From Tolypeutes matacus (Eukaryota; Chordata; Mammalia; Cingulata; Chlamyphoridae): a DNA stretch of 64,000 bases. The first letter of the stretch is position 1. Each line of letters starts with the position of its first letter. The notes beneath the pieces are model-generated. The model was not told where the DNA came from. It made no database searches and saw nothing but the letters and a program-made list of their open reading frames with translations. Shown piece after piece: positions 22,567 to 34,705 of this stretch. The translations under genes were made by a program, and so were the position numbers. The DNA is taken from contig JAKSZT010053883.1 in assembly GCA_026826555.1 (NCBI GenBank), positions 32,691,521-32,755,520 on the forward strand, in the 5' to 3' direction.

Positions 22567-24875
22567 TCTATCCATTTTTGAAAGTGGTCCGTTGAAGACT
22601 CCTACTAATAATGAAGAACGATCTACTTCTCCCTTCAAATCTGACAATATTTGCTTCATGTATATTGGGGCTCTCCTAGGTGCATGTATATTTATAATTG
22701 TTTTGTTTTATTGAATTGACCCCATTTATCAGTACATAGTTCTTCTTTGTCCTTTAAAACAGTTTAAGTCTATTTTATCTAATATTTGTATAGCTACTCC
22801 AAGTCTCTTTTGGTTACTATTTACATGGTATATTTTTCCCATCCTTTCACTTTCAGCCTACTTACATCTTTGAATTTAAGGTGAATCTCTTGTAAACAGC
22901 ATATGGTTAGGGCATGCTTTTTCATACATTCTGCCAATCCCTGCCTTTTGAATGGAGAGTTTAATCCATTTGCATTTAAATAACTTACTGATAATGCAGG
23001 ACTTTTTCCTGTCCTTTTGCTATTTTGTCTTTGTATGTCTTATACCTTTTTTGACCCTCAATTTTTCTATTAAAGCCTACTTCCATATGTATTTGTTTTT
23101 TTGTACTGTACCATTTTGTGTAGCTTCTAATTTCTTTCTAAATATATTTTTCATGTATTTTCTTTGTTGTTACCATGAGGTTAAAGTTTAACATCCTTAG
23201 TCTATAGAAATCATATTTGGTTTGATACCAACTTACCTCCAGTAGCATACTCACACACTGTTCCTATGTCCATCTGTCTCACCCGCCATCTTTTGTATTT
23301 TCTACAAACTATGTCTTTGTATATTGTATGTCCGAAACCATAGATTTATCATTACTATTTATGCATTTGCATTTTAGCACCAGTAAAAGGTAACAAGTGG
23401 AGTTACATACAAACAAAGATAATACAATAGTATGGGCATTTATAATTACCCATATGATTACCTTTACTAGGGGTCTTTATTTCTTCATGCCATTTTGATC
23501 CATTGTCTAATGTCCTTTCCTATTAGTCTGAAGAACTCCCTTTAGCATTGTTTATAGGCCAGGTCTAGTGGTAATGAACTCCCTCAGCTTTTATCTGAAA
23601 ATATATTAATCTCCTCTTCATTTTTGAAAGAAAGTCTTGCCAGATACAAAATTCTTGGTTGGCACTTGTTTTCTTCAATCACTTTAAATATTTCATACCA
23701 CTGCTTTCTGCCTGCATGGTTTCTGATGACAAATTGGCACTTAATCTTATTTGGATTCCCTTATGCATAGTTCATTGCTTTTCTCTTGCAGCTTTCAGAA
23801 CCCCCTCCTTGTCCTTGGTATTGGACAATTTGATTACTGTGTATCTGGGCATGTTTCTTTTTTAGTTTATCTTGTTTGGGGTTTGTTGGACTTCTCGAAT
23901 GTGCATATTTATGTTTTTTTGTTACATTTGGGAAGGTTATTGCCATTATTTCTTTGAATATTCCTTCTTCCTCTTTCCTTCTTTCTTCTCCTTCTGGCAC
24001 TCCCATAATGTGCGTATCGGTTGCTTGATGGTGTTCCACAGGTTTCTTAGGGTCTGTTTTTCCTTTTAATTATTTTTCCTTTCCGTTCCTCAGCCTGAAT
24101 AATTTCATTTGTCTTGTCTTCAAGATCACTGATTCATTCTTCTGCCACCTCCAATGTACTGTTGAAATGGTCTAGGGAATTTTTCACTTCAGTTATTGTC
24201 TTCTTCAGCTCCAGTATTTTTGTTTGGTTCCTGTTAAGAATCTCAAAGAGATTCCCAAATTGTTTATTCATTGCTTTTCCTCATATCCTTTAGTTCTTTG
24301 TCCAAGTTTTCCTTTATGTCCTTGAGCAGATTGAGAATCATTTTTCAAAAATCTCTGTCTGGTAAGGTCAAAGACTGGCCCTCTTTTTTGTTGGTTTCTG
24401 GATTTTTATCATGTTTCTTTGGATAGGCTGTCATTTCCTATTTCTTTGTCTTGAAATCTTTTGTTGCACACTGTACATTTTAATATTTTAAAGTGTTAAT
24501 TCTAGGATTTAGTCTCTGAGCTGTCTGTTCCTTAGGTTTACACCCAGCTAGTGATATGACAGAGATTTTCTTGAATGCCAGGATCCTCAATCAAAACAAA
24601 CAGAACAAAACAAAAAACACCTTTCACTGTTTTCGTAAATTGGCTCTGCTTTGGCTGGTGGTGTCCTTCTGAGCTTAGCCCCTCCTATCAAGAAGATCAG
24701 CCTGAGGTAAATGTGAAGTGCTGGGTTCTTTTTGTCTTATCTGAACCTATGTTGAGATGCAGAGACTACTTCTTTTCTTGGGTTTGTGCTTGCTAGAGGC
24801 CTTAGGAATTCCTCATTTACAGTTTACAGGAGTTTGAAATAGACTTTCACCCCCTCCTGGGTGTTCTCTTGAGTG

Positions 24876-25305
24876 ACTTTGTTTTAGTTTGCTAAGTTGC
24901 CAAAAATGTCCAGATCAAGGCATCATCAGGTTATGTTTTCTCCCTGAAGACCAGCTGTCAGTGATCCTGTCTCCTATGTCACATGGCAAGGCACCTGGCA
25001 GCATCTGCTGGTATCTCCCTTCTCTTCCAGGTTTCATTGCTTTCAGCTTCTTTCTTCCCTGGCTTTCTCCTCTCTCTCTCTCTCTCTCTCTCCCCCTCTC
25101 TCCCTCCCTCCCTCCCTCCTTCCTCCTCCCTCCATTGATCTTGTTTGTAAAGGACTCCAGTAAGAGGACTAAGACCCACCTTGGGCCATGCCTAAACTGA
25201 AGTAACCTAATCAAAAGGCTGTATTTACAATAGGTTTCCACCGACAGGAATGGATTAGTTTTAAGAACACGATTTTCTAGGGTACAAACAGTTTCAAACC
25301 ATCAC
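24876..25305 (-). mobile_element. LTR-type repeat (MaLR-like, family A)
   Basis: Left edge TGTTTTAGTTTGCTAAGTTG; CAAGGCATCATCAGGTTATG, ACATGGCAAGGCACCTGG and right edge GGGTACAAACAGTTTCAAACCATCAC. The same text appears at 62400-62860 and, inverted, at 26748-27225. I believe it to be a xenarthran MaLR-like LTR family (memory). A (CT)n/(CCCT)n tract lies inside. Confidence 0.65.
25068..25135. repeat. (CT)n and (CCCT)n simple repeat
   Basis: About 68 bp of pure pyrimidine within the LTR-type repeat, grading from CT dinucleotides to CCCT units. Confidence 0.9.
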
Positions 25306-26454
25306 TGACTTAATGTAGATAGTCCTTTGCTCTAGGCTGCTTCAACTTAATTGTTTTTTACACTGTCCCAGCTGTCTGCAAGCTGCTTCTCTGCCCTCAG
25401 TACAAACTCCAGGGTGGGTGAGCCTAAGACAATTTCCCTGGCTCAGTCTCTCCTGATAGATTGGCACTGATATAAATGTATCCCAGTATGTGCAAAGGAC
25501 AAGGGCCAGGGACCCACAATGGGAGTGTAAGCTGACTCCACCCCACATTGTGGAGGATATGGGGAAGGAGCCAGCAAGAGCACCAGGAGCTTCTTCTATG
25601 GTTTATGAAGCTGTATTTACTTGATTTAGCACTAGCCTGTTAGTGTAGTCCTTTAACTGTTTTCCATAGTTTTGAGGAAGGTTACTGTCTTTAAGATTCC
25701 TTTGCCACATTTGTGGGGAGCCTGGGGGAGGAGCCCAAGTGTGTTGGAACCATGGCCACTCTCAGAGCCAGCCCTGAGCAATCTGAAGTAGTTGGTCAAA
25801 AGTAGTGATTGGTCATCAGACTACACAACCCCAGCGTTTGCAGGACCCTACTGCTGTCTGCCAAAAGGCTGGGGGAATGAGGATGCTAGCCACTGCAGAA
25901 AGGGTGAAACCAATATTTATAGCAGTTAACCAGCCTTTTCCTTCCATTCCTCCCTGGATGCTGCATAGTGTTCCATTAGATTCTAGAGTTTAAAAATAGT
26001 TGATTCAGACAGTTCCTGCCAGTTCAATAGTTCTTTTGGTGAGGCCCAGATCCCTGGAGCTTATGACTCTGCCATCTTCCCACAATCCTCCCATCCAAGT
26101 CCATCTTTTTTACCCTCATACCTAGGAGGTTCTCCAGAGTAGAGCGTGTATCAAAATCATCTTTGCGTCCATGTTGTCTAGCATAATGGTCCATATTTCA
26201 TAACTGAATGAATGAATGAAGTGCTCTGTTTCACAAGAGAGCCCTGCTTCATAGGGAGCTCCAGCTTAGTCTCCACTGGACTGTATCATTAGTTGTCCCT
26301 CTAGTGCTTATTCCCTCTAGCAAACATATTATAAGATTTTACATGTCAAGAAAGATCTGCTTTTTACCCTAAATCCTTTTCTCTGCCCCCTTTTCCAGCA
26401 ATATTCTTAGAAAGAGTTGATTTTTGTCACTGATCCTCCCTACCCTCCCCCCCT
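25306..26454. other. Unique intronic sequence
   Basis: Slightly GC-richer, with a TGAATGAATGAATGAA patch near 26203 that may be an L2 or SINE tail. No gene recognised. Confidence 0.4.
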
Positions 26455-26620
26455 TTTTTTTACTAGAGAAGTTGTGGGTTTACAGAATAATCATGCATAA
26501 AATGCAGGGTTCCCATATACGACCCTATTATTAAGAACTTGCATTGGTGAGGTACATTTGTTACAATTCATAAAAGCACATTTTTATATTTGTACTATTA
26601 ACTATAGTCCATGGTTCCAT
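26455..26620 (-). mobile_element. L1 3'-end fragment
   Basis: T run then ACTAGAGAAGTTGTGGGTTTACAGAATAATCATGCATAAAATG, matching the 3' end of the old L1 at 17765. Confidence 0.8.
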
Positions 26621-26747
26621 TCTTTCCTGAATCACTCCAGTAAGGCCTTTTTTCCACCATGCAATCAAAATTACTCATTGAAGAGACCATCACCTTGCTA
26701 AATTCAGTCATCAACTCTCATCTTGACCCATTGATGGATTTGACATT

Positions 26748-27225
26748 TGTGGTAGTTTGAGTCTTTTGTGGACCCCCAAAAATCATGTTCTTGAAACTGG
26801 TCCATTCCTGTGGGTGTGAACCTATTGTAGATAAACAGATGAATTCAAAGAGAGGGGGCCACAGAGCCACACAGGTGCTCAAAGAGAAACCCCCAGAAGC
26901 TGAGAGAAAAGGCCCTGGGAGCCAGAAGCTGAAATCAATGGAACATAGAAGCTGAGAGGAAGCCACTGAGGCCAGAAGCTAAAAGCACTGAGGCCTGGAG
27001 GAGAGGAGAGGGGAAGAGAGAAGAGAGATGAATGGGCACTGCCATGTGCCGGATCATCCACAGCAGCCTGGAGAGAAAGCATCTCCTGATGATGCTTTGA
27101 TTTGGACACCTTCATGGCCTCAGAACTTGTAAGCTTATAAGTTAATAAATTACCATTGTAAAAGTCAACCCATTTCTCCTATATTCCCTTGGCAGCCTTT
27201 AGCAAACTAAATCAACATGGTGTAT
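26748..27225 (+). mobile_element. LTR-type repeat (MaLR-like, family A)
   Basis: Begins TTGTGGTAGTTTGAGTCTTTTGTGGACCCC, contains AATAAATTACCATTG near the 3' side (27144) and ends CTTTAGCAAACTAA. It is the inverse of the copies at 24876 and 62400. AATAAA in the last tenth fits an LTR poly(A) signal. Confidence 0.65.
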
Positions 27226-27444
27226 TATTACTATTTATTGAAATATTTCCTTCACCTGGCTTCTGGGACAGCATTCTCTTTTGGTTATTCTAATCCATTG
27301 GCTTTTCTTTTTTAGTCTCTTTTGCTAGTTATTCCTCTTCTCTCATCTCTAATATTGAAGGATTTCCAGGTTTTATTCCTTGAACTTGGTCTCTTCTCTC
27401 TCTAAAAGCTTACAGTTACAAGGCCCTAAAGAGTCCAACTCAAG

Positions 27445-27985
27445 GTTACTTCCTTACCAAACTCTGTTGCCACGTGTTGAAGCAAGATGGTGGGCGACAT
27501 CTGCAAGGATTCAGCCTTCCTCTTCCCTCTTAAGGCTTCTTGCTTATAGCTTCTTCCAATCTCAGCTGTAGCTGGCATTGGGCTTATCTCTCTTCCTGGG
27601 GCTCGTTTCTTTCTGGGTTCAGCTGCTGTGGTCCCATCACAAGGTCAGCTGTAATCTATCAGGCAAATGGCTCTTCTCTCTTCCCGGGGCCTCTGCTGTG
27701 TCTATGAAGCTCTTTTCCTCTGTGTATCTTCTCTTTGTATCTACTTCTGTGTGTCTCCTTAATTGAGTGTCCATTTATATAGCCCAAGAAAGAGACAGGG
27801 ACTCAAACTGAGTTATACTCTGCTGAGGTGGTCATATCAAAGCCCTAATCTTAATATAATTTAATCAAGGACATCTCACCTGAATCTAATACAATCAAAG
27901 GGTATCTTGCCCAGAGGAACAGACCAGTTTACACACATAATAACTCTTTTTGGAATTCATAAATAATCTCAAACTGCCACACTGA
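27445..27985 (-). mobile_element. LTR-type repeat (family B)
   Basis: On the minus strand it starts GTGTGGCAGTTTGAGATTATTTATGAATTCC, then AACTGGTCTGTTCCTCTGGGC and a TATATAAATGGACACTC promoter-like box (near 27774). The copy at 43515 shares the layout ATGAATTTCAAAAATAT...AACTGATCTGTT. Left boundary approximate. Confidence 0.55.
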
Positions 27986-28189
27986 TCCTCTCCCTGAACT
28001 CCAGATCCATATATTCAATTGTCCATTCAAAGTTCCACTTGAACGTACAATAGATATTTCAAAAGCTATGGTATCAATTTGTAATCTACCCCACCCCCAC
28101 CCCCACCATCCCACAAATCACCACCACCAACTCAAACCCTCTGTTCCTCTGGCATTCTTTCTCATCTCAAAAAATGACAGGTCTGTCCT

Positions 28190-28870
28190 TTCTGCTTCCC
28201 AGGCTGAAAACCTTGGAGTCATTCTTGACTCCATTCTTTCTCTCTTCACTCCCCATATCCAGGCTCTCAGCAAATCCTAGTGGTTCTTACTTTATGATTT
28301 ATACAGAATCTGACTACTTTTCACCATCTCTTTAACACCACCTGGTCCCAGCCACCATCAAGTTTTCAGCTGGATTATTGCAATGATTTTAAAACTGGTT
28401 TCCCTGCCTCAATTCTTATCTCTACAACATTCTGTTCTCAATAGAGCAGCAAGAGTGATCCTTTTAATACCTAAATTAGTTCTTGTCACTTATATAAAAC
28501 CCTCCAAAGACCTCTGATTTCAAATAGAAGTCAAAGTCTTTCCACATGGCTTATGGAATCATAGGTGCTACCTTTCTGGTCTCATCTCTTGACACTCTCC
28601 TTCTCTTTCAGCTCCAGCCATTCTAGCTTCTTTGATGTTTCCTGAACACATAAGCCATACTTCTGCCTCAGGGACTTTGCACTTGTCATTTTCTTTGATT
28701 GGCTTGTTCTTTTTCCAGATAGCCACATGACTTGTTTGCTCATATTCTTTGGGTCTCTGTTGAAATACACCTTAATAAAGAAGCCTTCCTTGATCATCCT
28801 ATACATAAAAATCATAAAATTATAAAATTGTAAGCCCCCAATCAAGGACTGTTTATTATCTTTCTGATTA
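28190..28870 (+). mobile_element. L2 LINE fragment
   Basis: CTGGATTATTGCAATGATTTTAAAACTGGTTTCCCTGCC, AGAGTGATCCTTTTAA, GACCTCTGATTTCAAATAGAAGTCAAAG, CTCAGGGACTTTGCACTTGTC and AGAAGCCTTCCTTGATCATCC follow the L2 ORF2 end and 3' UTR. Confidence 0.8.
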
Positions 28871-29273
28871 TTGGATTATCCAAATCTGAAACCTTTCCCT
28901 TTTATTAAAATAAAAAGTTACTTTATAGATACATAAAGTACTTTGCATTTTCTAAAAGCTTGTTTGTGAGAATACAGCATATTTATGTGCCATGGTTTAA
29001 TTGGCACCACAGAAAGAAACAGCTAGTTTGGTAGAAAGACAAAGCTATAACCTTTACCCTCCCTGATAAAAGGGTGCTAGAGTCATAGAGGAAATGTAGA
29101 TGTGTTCTTGGCTCTTGGGTCTTGAGTGTTATGTTGTGTTCATACTTCATCTTGTAAAATATCTATTCAGAGGGAAGTAGACAAGGAGAGACAATGGTAC
29201 TGTGAGATCTTTGCATATTTGGCTTAGGTTGTGTAAACTTCTTTTTCAGCTTTTAAGTGTGTTTCATTTTAAG
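28871..29273. other. Unique intronic sequence
   Basis: Nothing recognised. Confidence 0.4.
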
Positions 29274-29750
29274 TCAGATTTATTGAAGTATAATTTACAT
29301 ACAGTAAAGTGGACTCTTTAAGGTATACAGTTCACTGAGTTTTGACGTTTTCCAGAATGTCATATAAATGGAATCATACAGTATGTAGCCTTTTGTATTT
29401 GGCTTCTTCATGTACATTATGTTTTTTGAGATTCGTCCATATCTTTTTGTATGTTTCCGTTTTTCATTATTTTTTATGGCTGAGTAGTATTCCATTGCAT
29501 GGATATATCACAATTTGATCTGTTCACCAGTTGATGGACATTTGGATTGTTTTCTGTTTTTGGTTATTATGTGTTTTTTGGGGGGAGGGGGAGTAAATAC
29601 AGAGTGAGATTGCTGGGTCATATGTTATGTATATGCTAAATTGTCTGAGTGATTATGCCACCAGCAGTATATGAGTTATAGCTACTTCACACCCTTGTTA
29701 AGACCTGGTATTATCAGTCTTTTTAATTTTAGCTGTTTTAGTAGGTGTGT
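29274..29750 (-). mobile_element. Old L1 3' end
   Basis: TTTATTGAAGTATAATTTACATACAGTAAA, ATAAATGGAATCATACAGTATG, TGGCTGAGTAGTATTCCATTGCATGG and CCAGTTGATGGACATTTGG are hallmark inverted L1 3' ORF2/UTR text, diverged. Confidence 0.85.
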
Positions 29751-30319
29751 TGTGTGGTAAAGTATTTTTAGTTGCTGCTACAACATACCTATCAAGCTCT
29801 CATTTGTAAGCAGGCCTTGGCTTTGTGGAAGGTGTTGTTTTCTGCTGTCATTGAGTTTCCTGATGCCCACTTGGACAGCTAGCATGTATCAGGTAGATTT
29901 TTCAAGTCTTGAAAAGTGTCTCCGAAATGCACTTATAGAGCTTTCCTTGCTGATTTTCATCATGCCTCAGTGTTAGGTTTATTTCATGGGAACTTGTTCT
30001 CTGTGTCTTCCTTTCTTGACTTCTCCTTTCAGTTATGGGTGTGGGTGTGGAAGGATTGCACTCTGTGCTACATCCTTGTGTGCTTTGCCTGTCTTCCCCA
30101 CAAGAGGTTCGCTAGTGCTTCTGTGATCATGATGGGTACCTCCCCACCCCCCACCCCCGGCCCCCCCCCCAGGCTACATTCTGAATCCTGGCATTCCGGC
30201 CTGGCTGGAAATGGAAAGTTAATGTGTGATGTCCTCTGACACCCTCCCTTCTTGGAGAAGGGTCTGAGGTTTGTTTGTTTAAACTGAACAGAGGATGCCA
30301 AAGATAGATTTGAGTCAGC

Positions 30320-30645
30320 TTGACGCTAGCTTAGGCGCTCTTTTTCACTTTCCTTGTTCCTCCGTCCCTTTCCCCTCCCTCCTCTGGCCAGTTGTATCCT
30401 GGGCTTTGTCTAAGATACATTGTACAGTGTTAGTCCCAGTCTACTGCCCGGCCTGCTGAGGAGTAGTCAGAGGCAAGATGGAGAAGAAGCTGCCAGAAAG
30501 TTTTTGACAACACTAAGCTCCTGGCCTCGGCCTCTGTGCTGATAGTACCAGGACAGCAGTAACCTCAGGAGAAAGGCATTCGGAGGCCTGCGCTGAGCTC
30601 TGGGCTTGTGGCTAACTCAAGGGAGAAGAAAGGACGGGCCTGGAA
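30320..30645 (+). promoter_or_regulatory. Candidate promoter and 5' leader of the membrane-anchor first exon
   Basis: Non-repetitive, GC-richer sequence immediately before the ATG at 30646, beginning with C/T-rich runs (TTTCCCCTCCCTCCTC near 30370) that could bind Sp/KLF-type factors. No TATA box is obvious. It contains a short upstream ORF at 30478. The transcription start cannot be placed from sequence alone. Confidence 0.3.
30478..30507 (+). other. Small upstream ORF (MEKKLPESF)
   Basis: ATG through TGA, nine codons, with an A at -3 (AAGATGG, near-ideal Kozak context including G at +4). It ends 138 bp before the putative exon ATG. If the leader begins upstream of 30478 it could reduce translation of the downstream ORF. 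This depends on an unknown transcription start. Confidence 0.25.
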
Positions 30646-30754
30646 ATGCCTCTCTTAGAGTCATCTTATTTGCCACCAACCATCTTTATTTTGACTCACA
30701 TTCTTGGAATTGCCGGTGTTTTATACTGGAAGAGGTGTACCAGAGGCAGAACAG
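30646..30754 (+). CDS. MACF1: Putative alternative first coding exon of MACF1 with a membrane-anchor-like N terminus
   Basis: An ATG at 30646 opens 36 codons and ends one base into the next codon at donor ACAG|GTAACT. The leftover G joins the AT of the exon at 60821 to give GAT (Asp), so the two splice in frame. An in-frame TAA at 30613 makes this ATG the first in frame; G is at -3. The peptide starts MPLLESSYLPP; residues 12-28 are hydrophobic (TIFILTHILGIAGVLYW) and are followed by KRCTRGRT. A short lumen- or membrane-seeking segment followed by Arg/Lys and then the DERDRVQKK core is the same plan as the plectin 1b first exon, which targets plectin to mitochondria. What is seen: ORF, phase and donor. 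Inference: a tissue-specific first exon whose product is membrane-tethered. Exon 5' end unknown. It sits in a non-repetitive, GC-richer island. Confidence 0.68.
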
Positions 30755-31405
30755 GTAACTGGTGCCATATTATTCTTTAAATCTATTGTGAGCCTTTTGA
30801 GGATGTGTTAAAGGACAAATGTCTTCCCAGTTGCTTTCCTTAAGGGGTCAGTATATCCTCTCAGTTGGGGTGTTGTCAGACCAAGTGTGTGTGTATAGAT
30901 ATATTGAGGAACTAGGCTGTCCTGGGGCCAGTTTGGGACCCGGACTCTTTCCTATTTTACGAGGCTGTCTCTCTGGTTAGATGAAGTGATGTCTGGACTG
31001 GAAGCTGAAGGGAAGTGGCAGTTGTGCTGCCTCAGGGAATCAAATCCTTTATTTTCACAAAGTGGTTTTTTGGATCTTTGTTTCTAACTTAAAACAAACA
31101 GTAACTCTATTACCATCCTCCAGGTATAGGTGTAGGGAAGCTTGTGGGATTGGAGAAGTTCAGAATTTGATGTGTTTTCTGATGAGAAAAGGCAGGGGAA
31201 GGAAGGTCAGTCAGGGGAAAGGGCTGAGTGATTTCCTTGCTGAGATGCATCCGGGAACACTGGGATGTCTCTGTTCTCTTTGATATGATTGAAACTCTTC
31301 CTTTTCCCACCGGCACCTATACAATTTACTCTATGTATATCCAAGTCATCTTGTTCAATGCAAGGAAGTTAACTGTTCTGTTCCCCAAAGAATCTGAGCA
31401 CTGAT

Positions 31406-31442
<37 letters not shown>

Positions 31443-33034
31443 AATGGTACCAGAATCCTCTTTCTTCCCATGTTGCTGTTAGTTACATTATTCTTTGACT
31501 TAAAAATGCCCAGTGCAGTGATCATCCCTATGTTTAGCTGATTCTGTCTCTATAGCTGAGTACATCTGGAGTACACCCTTGTGTCTCAGCGCTCTAAGCA
31601 CTTTGGTTATGATTGGCTCATCACCTTCAAGCAAAGGTATTAAGACATTGTTATTTCATATCTTACAAGTTAATTTGATGATTTATTACTTAGCTCTGTA
31701 TTAAAAGTTCATGAATGCTTGACAGAATTAGATTGTCATTCTCCATGTCCTTTCCAGTTAGTCCCAGAAAAGCTTTTGACTAAATATTTAGATCTTTGTC
31801 TGTGGGTCCATATCAACAAAAACAGGGATAAGCATTTAGAAATATGTTTGCCTGAATGATGATGCGTTTAAAAAGGTACTCCAAAGTGGCTTTCCTGAAA
31901 TGCAAGCCTGTATTTGAGCTTAGAAAGAAAGGGATAGTCAGACATGACTTATTCATTCCTATTTGCTATTTAATATGTTAGGAGAAAATGTCATTTAGGC
32001 AGAGGCTACTGCTAGCTTTTCCCTGTGCACTATGGTGATGGCATTTCTAAATTAGTAATTGATTAATATTTTAGAAGTTTATCTTCAGTATAGAATTCTT
32101 TGTGGAACTTAGGAGTCATAGCCCAATCTTTCAAGTGCTCTCTTTTTTGTTTTAAAAATATTAATTTCATAAACAGCCATAAAATACATTGAAATAAAAA
32201 AAAAGAAAAGGTATATTGTAAAAGCTTTTTATTTCTATGAAACAACATTGATTCTAGTTCTTAATAAGTTATATTGGGAATGTGCCATATTCAATTTCTT
32301 TATCTGTAAAATTAGAACAGTGGCTTTTCAATTTGAGACTGTGGATATCAAAGCTTCCACAGAGGTACTTAGGCATTCTGCTCACATTTGATTATAATTC
32401 AAGATGTAGTTCATTTATTGAAAACAACACCACAACACCACCGATCAGAACATGTGCACTCACCAAAAAAAAAAAAAAAAAGTACAGTCTAACATACTAC
32501 CTGCCATTTTTAACACATTGGACATTATCTGTATATAAAGTGTCACCCACATCTCTGTGTATATGTTTGCACTGCTTATAAATGTATACTTGATTTAAAA
32601 AGGTGAAGTTTGTCTCTTCTGATCAGGTCTTTTTAAAAAAATTTTTTAAATTGGAACATTACGTACACTATTGCAGAACATACTGCAGAACATACATCCT
32701 GTGCCTAATAAGTTCCAGATAAGGCTCAGGTGTATCGGCTCAGGTACTCAGGCCATAATAGTGAATGAGTATGTGATTGCTATGTGATAATACTATAATA
32801 TTGATTTAGTGTATACTGAAAGGTTTTGTGCTTGTTGTCTCACTTTCATATTCATATTTACGTATTATAAAGAATATGCATAATTTTTAGATACTGAAGG
32901 TATTGAGCTTTGAAACAAATATTTTTTTGTTATTCTTTCAAGCCTTTGTATCAGTTTATTTGAATAATATCTTATAATAATATAAATTGCTAGGCAAACT
33001 GTGAAACTTTTACAGTTTGTTTCTATTGATTTGT
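30755..33034. other. Unique intronic sequence downstream of the first putative exon
   Basis: Contains an A(30) tract at 31410 and an A(17) tract near 32465. No further exon with MACF1 phase, RNA gene or clear repeat. Confidence 0.4.
31410..31439. repeat. A(30) homopolymer
   Basis: Thirty consecutive A with no recognisable retroposon body on its 5' side and no clear duplication. Confidence 0.9.
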
Positions 33035-33047
33035 ATGAACCAGTTTT

Positions 33048-33134
33048 TTTTTTTACCGGGAGGTCCCAGGGATCGAACCCGGGTCCCTCCATATGGGAGA
33101 CGGACGCCCAACCAGTTGAGCCACATCCGACCCC
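33048..33134 (-). mobile_element. Minimal tRNA-like SINE (DAS-related, short type)
   Basis: Only about 87 bp: T tail, ACCGGGAGGTCCCAGGGATC (B-box GGATCGAACCC inverted) to GAGCCACATCCGACCCC. Perfect 13-bp duplications ATGAACCAGTTTT at 33035-33047 and 33135-33147. The body is about the size of a tRNA. Confidence 0.9.
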
Positions 33135-33284
33135 ATGAACCAGTTTTAAAAAACGGATTCTCTGCAATAAAACACAACAAAGAAATAAAATAGATGCTGA
33201 GGCTGATATAACTGTACTTAATCTATAATTTCCAACATATTTCAAACATATTTTAATCAAAATTGCCTTATTGGCTAAGAGAGT

Positions 33285-33535
33285 GTTCTCTCATGAACCA
33301 TAATAAATGTGCGATACTAATACATAGTGTTAATAATAGAGGGTGTATGGAAAAAATATACCAAAATGTATGCTATGGACCATAGTTAGTGGTAATAGTC
33401 TGATCATGTTCTTTCATAATCTGTAACACATGTTCCACAACAGTGTATGGTATTGGTTGGAGGGGTGATGTATGGGAAAGCTGCACATTATACATGATTG
33501 TTTTGTGAGCTCATAACTTCTCTAATAAAAAAAAT
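33285..33535 (+). mobile_element. L1 3' end in sense orientation
   Basis: TATGGACCATAGTTAGTGGTAATAG, CACAACAGTGTATGGTATTGG and TAACTTCTCTAATAAAAAAAA form a plus-strand L1 3' UTR ending in a poly(A) signal and short tail. It is the only L1 piece here running with MACF1. Confidence 0.8.
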
Positions 33536-33877
33536 TGCATTATTGGTCATGCCATTTGGCTTTAAAATAAGTAATATAAAATTTAATTTATAAAAATCAC
33601 TTATACTATTAAATACTACTTTATATGGTCTATATTTCAAGTCCCTCATAAGAATTGTTGGGAAAACTTCTGTTAAAGTTGAAAACCACCAGACTAAATG
33701 TTTTCTGAGGTTCCTTTCAGAGCATTTACACTGTAGTCATATAATACCTATTAGATCTGGCTTAGCACTCAATTAGTAGCTGATGATTTTTAGATACTAA
33801 TTTTTAGATTTTAAAATAGTTTTTACTACACCTCCCACACATTCACATATATTATCTCATTATTACCAAAATTTCCT

Positions 33878-34071
33878 GGGAAGCGGCTGTGGCTCAATCA
33901 GTAGGGCTCCCGTTTACCATATGGGAGGCCCCGGGTTCGGTTCCCAGGGCCTCCTGGTGAAGGCAAGCCCGCCTGCACGGCATGGTTAGCTGACCCAGCG
34001 AGCACAAGCAGCAAGGGGGGATAAATGAATAAATAAATAAAATCTTAAAAAAAAAAAACAAAAAAAAAAAA
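33878..34071 (+). mobile_element. DAS-type SINE
   Basis: Full unit GGGAAGCGGCTGTGGCTCAA to A(12)CA(12). Flanking duplication is weak (ATTTCCT / CCTTCCT). Confidence 0.9.
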
Positions 34072-34109
34072 CCTTCCTATTGTCTTAATTTGAGTCTTCA
34101 TTTTTTTTG

Positions 34110-34705
34110 TCTCTAGGACTACTGAAACAATCTATTTTCTCCATTCTCTTTTCCCCTCAGTCTATCTTATAACTGCAGCCAGAGTGATTTTTTAAAAATA
34201 CAGAGCCATTTGGATCACTCTCCTGCTTAAAATCCATTTATGCTTAATTTCTGCTTTTAGAAGAAAGTCCATACTCCCAAGTACAGCATAAAACATTTTT
34301 CATGATCTGCCCTTGCCTTTTTCATTGGTTTCATTTCCTGCCCTGGCCATACATGTACCTAGTACTCCAAGTCATTTAAGTACTTGTAGATCTCTACCTG
34401 AAATGCCTATATCCCCTTTTCAACCAGACTATTTGATGTTTGTCCTTCAAGGTAAGCAGTCACTGCTCTGGAAAGCCTTCCTTGATTCTGAATGAAGAGT
34501 TCCTTTTCTGTGCTTCAGTAGCACCCTGTTAGTACTACTTATTCAAACCTATATTGCCATCTTGCTTAGTTTGTCTTTCTCCCTACTAATTAAACTCTAA
34601 ATATTAGACTGTAACTTTTTTTAGAACAAGGATTGCCATTCATCTCAGTATCTCAAGTGCTGGAGACAAAACAGTGTCACTTAATAAATTGACTAGCACT
34701 AGATA
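34110..34705 (+). mobile_element. L2 LINE fragment
   Basis: GCAGCCAGAGTGATTTTTTAAAAATAC, GATCACTCTCCTGCTTAAAATCC, CATGATCTGCCCTTGCC, GAAAGCCTTCCTTGATTCTG and a CTTAATAAATTG end follow L2. Confidence 0.78.

Larger units (their letters stand above)
17745..24560 (-). mobile_element. Older near-full-length L1, antisense, with nested insertions
   Basis: Same order as the two young L1s but much more diverged: 3' end (GAAGTTATAGGTTTACAGAAAA) at the left, ORF2 C terminus near 18300-19300, RT region 19600-21200, endonuclease region 21900-22950, ORF1 region 23000-24350. ORFs are shredded into short pieces. It hosts SINEs at 20345, 21543 and 22235 and an unidentified fragment at 20661. Flanking duplication not resolved and the 5' edge is approximate. 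Confidence 0.85.
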
